Shown here: positions 57,672-64,000 of the stretch, piece by piece
Position numbering within the stretch: position 1 is the stretch's first letter
Layout: the number at the start of each line of letters is the position of its first letter
Assembly (NCBI GenBank): GCA_036172665.1
Contig: CM069876.1
Coordinates: 1,612,001 to 1,676,000 of the forward strand
Direction of reading: 5' to 3'
DNA from: Prosopocoilus inquinatus
Taxonomy: Eukaryota; Arthropoda; Insecta; Coleoptera; Lucanidae
DNA: 64,000 nucleotides
Made by a program: the position numbers and the translations under genes
The notes under the pieces: generated by a model
Seen by the model: only the letters and a program-made list of their open reading frames with translations
Database searches by the model: none
Told to the model about the DNA's origin: nothing

Positions 57672-59512
57672 CGTTTCTTTGCTGATCATTAGAGAACGAC
57701 CAGTTTTAATCATTTGAAACTACATTGAATACGTTATTTACAGGATGTTGAATGAGTAAAGTAAAGATAAGTATATATAAAACTAATGTAGGATGTGAAA
57801 CCAATCGAGTTCCACTAACAAGACAGGCCAGCAGTTTGGAGTGGGGAGAGAAGTTCGATCGTTCCACACTCTAAAATGCTGCTCTCTGTCTTTAGTAGGC
57901 AGTGGTGGAATAGTTTCGGTTATGCTTTACAATCCTGTTCGCGAACATAGATTCGGTTTATTTTTCTTCCATGACTCTTACATAAGTATTAGCTGCAACA
58001 AATTAAATGAGATTGTACTCAGGACTTTGTACTTTTATTTTTTGTTTGTTTCGGTGGTTTTTCATTTTTACTTATGTTAGCCTTGTGGTTGTTTGGTCAG
58101 TTCGTCTTTTTTGTTTCTAGGACAATATTGTATTTATTCAAGTAGAATATTTCAAGATTTATGTTAGAGTAGAGGAAACTTAAACATGTATTTGGCACGT
58201 CTTTTCAAACACGTATTCAAATAAAACGGGCATATCTATAAATAATATTTAATTTCGATCGGGCGCATCGTTTTAAGCAAAGTGATTAATTAATTTCTAA
58301 ACAAACACGCGTAAACAATTCTCCTTGTATAAAAAAGATCAAAGATTCAATAAACACCAGTTTTATATTCTATTAACAGATGTTTTACGATTATTTTATT
58401 CGGCTGGCGTTGAAATAACGTGCGTCTAATTTGACAATTCAATCGTCATTTTAATAGATATCTCTCTCGGCTCAAACGACGACATTAGGACTGTGTGGTG
58501 AAGTGTAGACGCTGAGCAGACAGAGACATTGACCTTTACCTGTAACGCCTACTATGTTTATCTTTCAGTGCCGACATCTTTTCTAGTAGCATTGTGTAGA
58601 GTTACTAATTTTAAATATAAATATTGTATGCTAATTCAAAATCTAATTATCTCGAAATTGAGTTATGCATACGTACTGCATAGATATGCAATTTCTGAAG
58701 ATGCAATGGGTTGAAATTCAATTTTAATTTTTCTCAAATTCATCGGCTGTGTTAATCCAAACAAAAAAGTCTCAACAATCACTACTGTATATGTATATAA
58801 ACTTCACTTTTAACCAATACAATGAATGCCTATTTTATTGCCTGTTTACGTTAATTATACCCTGTGTGTCTAACGCAATCAAAACTCCAGCTAATTGCAA
58901 TGCCAATTTGCAGACATTGTTTCCAATGAATTTTACGATGTAATGTTAAGCTCCTGGTTTATAGATTCTCATTCCAAGAATACTACATGCAATTAATGAG
59001 CCATAGGGAACCGAATCTGAGACACTTGCGCCGCGCGCCGATACATTTGCGCCATTCTAAGAAAAGATACTCATAACTCCACAGGTCAAGACTTAAAGTT
59101 GAACATCTGCGCCTCGGTTCTTGCAAAGACGAAAATTTACCTGAAAACTTATTTCTTGAGGATCAAAAATAATCACATTGATGATTTTTTTTTTAATTAA
59201 ACCACGAAAACATACTTTCCAGAGAACAGAAAAATATTACTGTATAGAAATCGTTGGAGGTATATTTGTTTTGTTTTTATTATAAAGGTACCTGCTAAAT
59301 TTTAGCAAAATTCATCGATAGATAACAGAGATATTAAGAAAGAATATGAAACAAATAAAACACCTTAGAAACCAGCTGAAAATATAATTTTATTACTTAC
59401 TAGACGGTTCGCAAACTTGGTTATTTCATACAATTTGTGTAATTCTCGCGAGCAAGAACTGTACTAAAATAAAGATATTAAGGGTGGAAGTATTGACTGC
59501 GATACCTTGTAT
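57672..59512. other. No gene seen
   Basis: AT-rich intron; a G/C patch gcgccgcgcgccgatac at 59029 is isolated. No repeat ends were matched. Confidence 0.3.
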
Positions 59513-59513
59513 A

Positions 59514-59812
59514 CATGGTAGGATAATATCTATGAGGAGGTTAAATATCTTGGAATCAACAAAGTCCAGAGAAAGGTTGGTACGATACGAGGTACAGATT
59601 CTGAACTTCGAGCTTCTCTATTATAAAAAAAAAAACAGAAATCATTTAAGGAAATGAATATGACTTTCGAATATCAGAAGCACCTTCACCTGGACAAAAA
59701 TTAATATCGCTTTTCCTTCGTACCGTTTAATTTTGTTTACACCAACCTGTCTCTGGGCTGTATTGATTCGAGGATATTTAACGTCCTAATAGTTATAAAT
59801 TGTCCCATCCTG
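59514..59812. mobile_element. MITE, ~299 bp, TA flanks
   Basis: catggtaggataatatctatgagg...ttaaatatcttggaatcaac pairs with the complement of gttgattcgaggatatttaa-type text ending cccatcctg at 59812. Arms ~58 bp with mismatches; TA at 59512-59513 and 59813-59814. Confidence 0.6.
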
Positions 59813-59814
59813 TA

Positions 59815-60830
59815 TATGCACGTATTCAATTGTAACTGTAAAGATCATTGGTGGAAATAATTTTATTTAAAATTTGGCGAAATATAATTAACCAAAATGG
59901 TCGAACTTTTGGAAATATAAGGTCTGTGTCCACCTTGATTTTGCACCATAGGCATTTCAATCCATCTTTCTTAATTGTAAATCCCCGCTTTCCTGTCAAA
60001 TTAATCATAAAGTAAAAAACAACATAATATGTAACTTTATGTTATGCATTAACTAAGAAAAAGAGAAGAACAAAATTATTTAGCAGACATTATTAAATAT
60101 CATAGTTTCGATCAAGTAGGCAAACTTCTATTCATGCTTTACTGATTTTCAAACCTAATTCGTATTATTTATTTATGAAAGATAGGAGTAATAAATACTA
60201 CTATTACTATTATTCTTATTTATAATTATGTATTTCTTAACATGAATATTTGACTTTCTTATTTTCAATTACAATTTTTTTAAATTCAGTAAAGCTACAC
60301 TCAACTAGAAGTTTGCCTGCTTCATCTAAGCTTTGGAATTGAAAAATGTCTGTATATTTAATTTTCTTTTTAGTTCTGAACGCCTTTTTTTCTTTTAAAA
60401 ATGCGTTAATGCGTAACACAAAGCTACCTATTATGACGTTTAATGCTTTATGATAATGCATAATCAAAGTGGACACCCGGTATACAGCGTGTCCCCGGAT
60501 TGAGTTCACGACATGTATAATGGACCAAAAATTTTTGAATTCAGATTTCATAATTTGCAATTCAGTTTGGTGGAACTAACGCAAGAAGAAATAAAATATG
60601 TGTAGGCAAAGTGGTATTCCTTTCGAATTTAGGAGAAAGTTGTATTAAAATAAAATGATTCTCGTAATAATCCTGAAAATATACCAAATTTCAACGTCCT
60701 GTTCATTCATTTGCTTTCTTTTCTACTTCATAATTACATAATTTTTAATCTGACTCTTCTTTTATTCATCTGCATATTTTAAATGATACAATTTAATTTT
60801 TCCCACTTTTTTATATTATACGTTCAATTT
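59815..60830. other. No gene seen
   Basis: A terminus-like tatacagcgtgtccccggattgagtt at 60483 resembles 13457 but has no partner. The minus frame 60237-60560 crosses it and has no recognised motif. Confidence 0.35.
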
Positions 60831-60839
60831 TTTGCTTTA

Positions 60840-62000
60840 TGTTAAATTTATTAAAACAAGATCTAAATTAGAGCGATTGCCTTTTGTTTGTGCGATTTGT
60901 TGTTGTCTTTGTTTGTTTCGTGCACAAAGAATATTCTGTTTTCCTTTTTCCTTTTTTTTTTTAAACATTCGATTTTTTCTTCAACTTTTCTTCGTCCAGT
61001 CCAGTGTTAGGTTTGAGTTTAATCGGTCGCTTTGTTTCACATAAACCCACTTTTTCTTTTGCTAAAATTTGCTTTTTTTTTATTTATTGCTTGCGCCAGC
61101 CGTTCTTCATTTCCTTTGACAATATCGTTCTATCGTCTTTAGTTTTTTTTTGTTTAATTTACGTTTAGTTACTTTTTCCTATTTTGGTCTCAATTTGCTT
61201 TTTTTTATCCGGATCATGGTTACTTTTTTTAATTGAAGAAACTTTTTGGCTTAAATGTAAGTGATCGCGTTTTGTTTCTGAATTGTCTCTTTTTTTAATT
61301 TTCGGAGAAGAGATTTCCGCCTAAAATACTTTCATTTTTGTCTTTGATTTTTAATTTGGCGAGTTTGATATTTCTTCTTTTTAATTAAAGCGATCGTCTT
61401 TTGTTTCTGAAATTCATAATTTTTTGTTTGTTGCTTGCGCAAAGAACGTTCTGTGTGTTTTTTTTTTCATTTTTTAGCACGATCGTTCGATCGTCTTTTA
61501 TTTGTGCTATTTTATTTTTAATCTTTTTTCGATTTTTTTTCATTTTGCCCTTGTCTATGTGGGGGTTAGGTTTTTCCTTTACTTTGACTGATCTTTTGTT
61601 GTTTAAGTCTAAGCAATCGCTTTGGTGTCTGAAGGTTGTTGCTTCTTTTCTCAAAAATTTCGAAAGAGAATCCTTGGCAGGGTACTTCCAATTGTGTCTT
61701 ATATTTGATTGATTTTCTTGTTTTGAAAATAAAAGCGATCGTCTTTTGTTTCGGAAATTTGTTTTTGTTTCTTCTTTATTTATCGCTCACGCAAAGAATT
61801 TTCTGGGTTCCTTTTTTCATTTTATTTAGAAACATTAATCGATCTGTTTCGTTTTTTTGTTTACATTTTTCTATTTACGTTTTTCCGACTTTTTTTTATT
61901 CGCCAGGTCAGGCTTATTCTTATTTTGACTATTTAGAATATGTCATTATATTAATCTGTTGTAATTTTTTTTTTCATTTAATCTTATCTATATTAAACTT
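60840..62000. repeat. T-rich irregular tandem repeat
   Basis: The phrase aagcgatcgtcttttgtttc recurs at 61386 and 61732 (346-bp step), with diverged forms at 60868 and 61257. It is followed each time by ttgcttgcgcaaagaacgttctg-like text and long T runs. Phenylalanine-rich frames here are compositional. In reverse complement the texture resembles the A-rich array at 6.2-7.1 kb. Confidence 0.6.
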
Positions 62001-64000
62001 CTAAACGTTATGTAGGTACATTCATCTTCTTTTAATTTGCAATGAATAAGTATTGGGATAATGAATCATTTATTGTTGAAAAAGACTGCAATAGTATTTG
62101 TGATTGTTTTGAAACAGATTTGTGATTTTTTTTTCCTAAAGTAACAAGTAGCAACAAATTTGTTGTCGAATAAGACATTCAAACAGAGAGACCAAATAAG
62201 GTTATTATGGCGAATTTTGAAAATTTGTTGTTGAGTTTTTGATTGCAGTGGAAGCTTTGGGTAGCTCTTATGGATTCATTTGGGGCCTCTTCAATAGAGG
62301 AATAGCTTGTGATTTTTATATTAACGGATATATATTTAAAATATTTCAACTAGTAATAATGTTATGCTTAGAGGAGTGAGTTGGCCGCAAACTATTACAA
62401 GGTCAATTCAATCTATCTATTGCTAGGTAGAGTCCAACTGTTCGCTAATCAGCAGACATTTTTAAAACTGATAGTTCTTTGCAGTATACTTTTCTTTATT
62501 ACATGATAAGATATCAGCTGTGCCTCGCGTATTTTTTTGTAGTTCTGTGACTGAACCGCAGTTTTTAATCTTTACATTTTACATAAATATGTATTTGTTT
62601 TTTAGTAATGCATGCAAGAAGTATGAAATCTTACTTGTATTCTTTACTTTTCGTCCTAATTCAGGAATGAAAATTTTTTTTGAGCTGTCGTAGAATTTCA
62701 GTAGTACGTCAGTTATTCCGCATTAAACATTTCGTGTCATAATAACAACTACGCGGTCCTTTTTATATTCTTTACTTAAAACCTAAAACAGAAGTTATAA
62801 ATACGTGTAAGTGCTAATGAAAAGAACAAATATTTCTTAAACAAATTAAGAAATGAATTAATAGCGGAAAGATGGAGTGGTTTGCGTAATCAGTCTAAAG
62901 TAAATAAAATGACTAAATAACATTTCGCAAGTCAGTTGAAACAATGTAGACGCACACAAATGATTTAATAATTTTTAAGTCGGCGTTTATGTTAAAAAAA
63001 AAAACCTCCTTCTTATAGGAATTACAAAAATTCTGCTTCGTAACATACGTATTTATCCAAAAGAGTCATAAAATTTTGATTTCTTTATCCTGGATTTCTG
63101 GAAAAGTCTAAAAAATATATTTTTTAGTAATTTGTTTATCAGAATATGTCGTTACAGTGACTTCTTAATGATGTTTTAGGAACTCGTTTAATTTTTATAT
63201 TTTTTAAAATGCTTTAAATTTCTTGGAAAGAAATCTCGTAAAAAGTTGTGATGAAATAAGTTTTTTTATTATCATTAAGAAGCAAATAGCATTTTATAAT
63301 ATTTTTTGATAATTTTGTGAAACAATTTTTTCTTTAGATCATATTTTTATTATATATGCCTTCAATCGATTAATAATTTTAAGAACTTTTTTACACATAT
63401 ATGTAGTTACTAATTACTATTCTATTTTACATATTTTCATTGACATACAGGATGTTCTTTTACTGCGCGCAAATATTTAGTAGTTTTCGAGAAAAATGCA
63501 ATGGCAGATTTTCGCTAAATCATTTGACAACTGCTGGCATAGCTAAAAATGCCACGCGGCCGCCTCTTCGATTATGACCCGAAGCCAAAGTAGGCCAGGG
63601 TCAGTACTTCACTTGATCTTGAGCATGAACGACGTAAATCAGCCGCTTCGATCAGCTGGTCAGTCAAAACGTTTACAATTTAAATTAACTTCACTGCAAG
63701 TAATTACAAGTTTAAGTATATTTAAATTAAAATCTAGTGCAATTCAAGAAGCTGCGGTTCGTAATTGCCGAAAATATTAAAAGCGAGGTACGAACAAATT
63801 GTAATTTCTCATTCCATATTATTTTTAATAGACTTATAAAAATTTACTTTTTTTTCCATGGACCGTAAGTAGTAATACTTTCATAGCTAGCAGCGAGATT
63901 GCAGCAAAAGTTTATTTACGTAAAAAGGTGAAGGAAGAACATTTTTCACGTGCTTGGTGCATACATTTTCGAATTTATTCGTCGACAGTTGATATCGTAA
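62001..64000. other. No gene seen
   Basis: AT-rich intron. A more complex patch at 63530-63680 (gccacgcggccgcctcttcg) has a 68-codon frame without recognised motifs. Confidence 0.3.

Larger units (their letters stand above)
9145..64000 (+). other. bab: Inferred first intron of the bab-like gene (3' end outside window)
   Basis: The exon ends in a strong GTAAGT donor and no host exon on the + strand is recognisable over the next 54.8 kb. No Psq/Bab helix-turn-helix or zinc-finger exon is seen. A giant first intron after the BTB exon fits the structure I know for insect bab genes. Very short exons could be missed by eye, so the extent is an inference. Confidence 0.5.

Noticed and set aside
60237..60560. 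107-codon minus frame
   Set aside because: Crosses a repeat terminus and has no recognised domain.
61385..62004. Frames of 89, 103 and 122 codons
   Set aside because: Phe/Lys-rich translations of the T-rich repeat; compositional.
1..64000. CRISPR array, rRNA, prophage or bacterial operon
   Set aside because: No regularly spaced short direct repeats, no rRNA-like segments; introns, AT-rich non-coding DNA and insect transposons indicate a nuclear eukaryotic region.

Overview
The window is AT-rich nuclear DNA from an insect; the order is not resolved. It contains one recognisable host protein-coding segment, which is the BTB-domain first coding exon of a bric-a-brac (bab)-like transcription factor on the + strand at about 8404-9144. 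A G/C-rich, CpG-bearing promoter/5' UTR zone precedes it, and a phase-0 splice donor ends it at 9144/9145. No later exon of this gene (Bab/Psq-type DNA-binding domain) is visible, so 9145-64000 reads as one very long first intron.

Left of the gene, 1-824 is the 5' end of a reverse-oriented piggyBac element: two transposase exons, a 58-nt intron, a GGG terminus and a TTAA target site. It is followed by a nonautonomous element with inverted arms of about 470 bp (1004-2446), which sits inside a second repeat whose uninterrupted copy is at 5136-5260. Further on are a MITE (3061-3587), an A-rich ~300-bp tandem array (about 6190-7100) and two ATCGATA-rich blocks.

The intron is dense with transposons of different ages. 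They include a foldback-like repeat (10735-11040), a perfect 102-bp-arm palindrome (13870-14102) and a 1.15-kb long-inverted-repeat element (16733-17887). There is a decayed Tc1 (18581-20751) with a MITE inside it, and a complete hAT with an 8-bp target duplication (23129-25239). A cluster of adjacent MITEs (25640-26374) and a 1.04-kb TIR element (27297-28337) follow. Mariner remnants lie at 28.76-29.2, 29.5-30.07 and 35.8-37.1 kb. A LINE remnant (about 34310-31318, minus strand) is interrupted by a Tc1/mariner-superfamily element whose transposase is open (32756-34096). A second LINE remnant ends in a (TTA)n tail (43.05-44.30 kb), a tRNA-derived SINE-like sequence lies near 48 kb, and a complete Tc1 with IR/DR ends and a disabled transposase spans 56053-57669.

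Several 128-bp and 115-bp Tourist-like hairpins with TAA/TTA duplications, and several TA-flanked MITEs, are scattered through it. Between the transposons, unique stretches of higher complexity (about 20.9-22.4, 34.3-35.3, 49.3-49.96 and 53.9-55.1 kb) contain homeodomain-core-like motifs and are the best candidates for intronic enhancers of the bab-like gene. No rRNA, functional tRNA, CRISPR array or bacterial-type operon is present. All element ends, duplications and frames were read by eye; family names rest on remembered motifs, not on searches.
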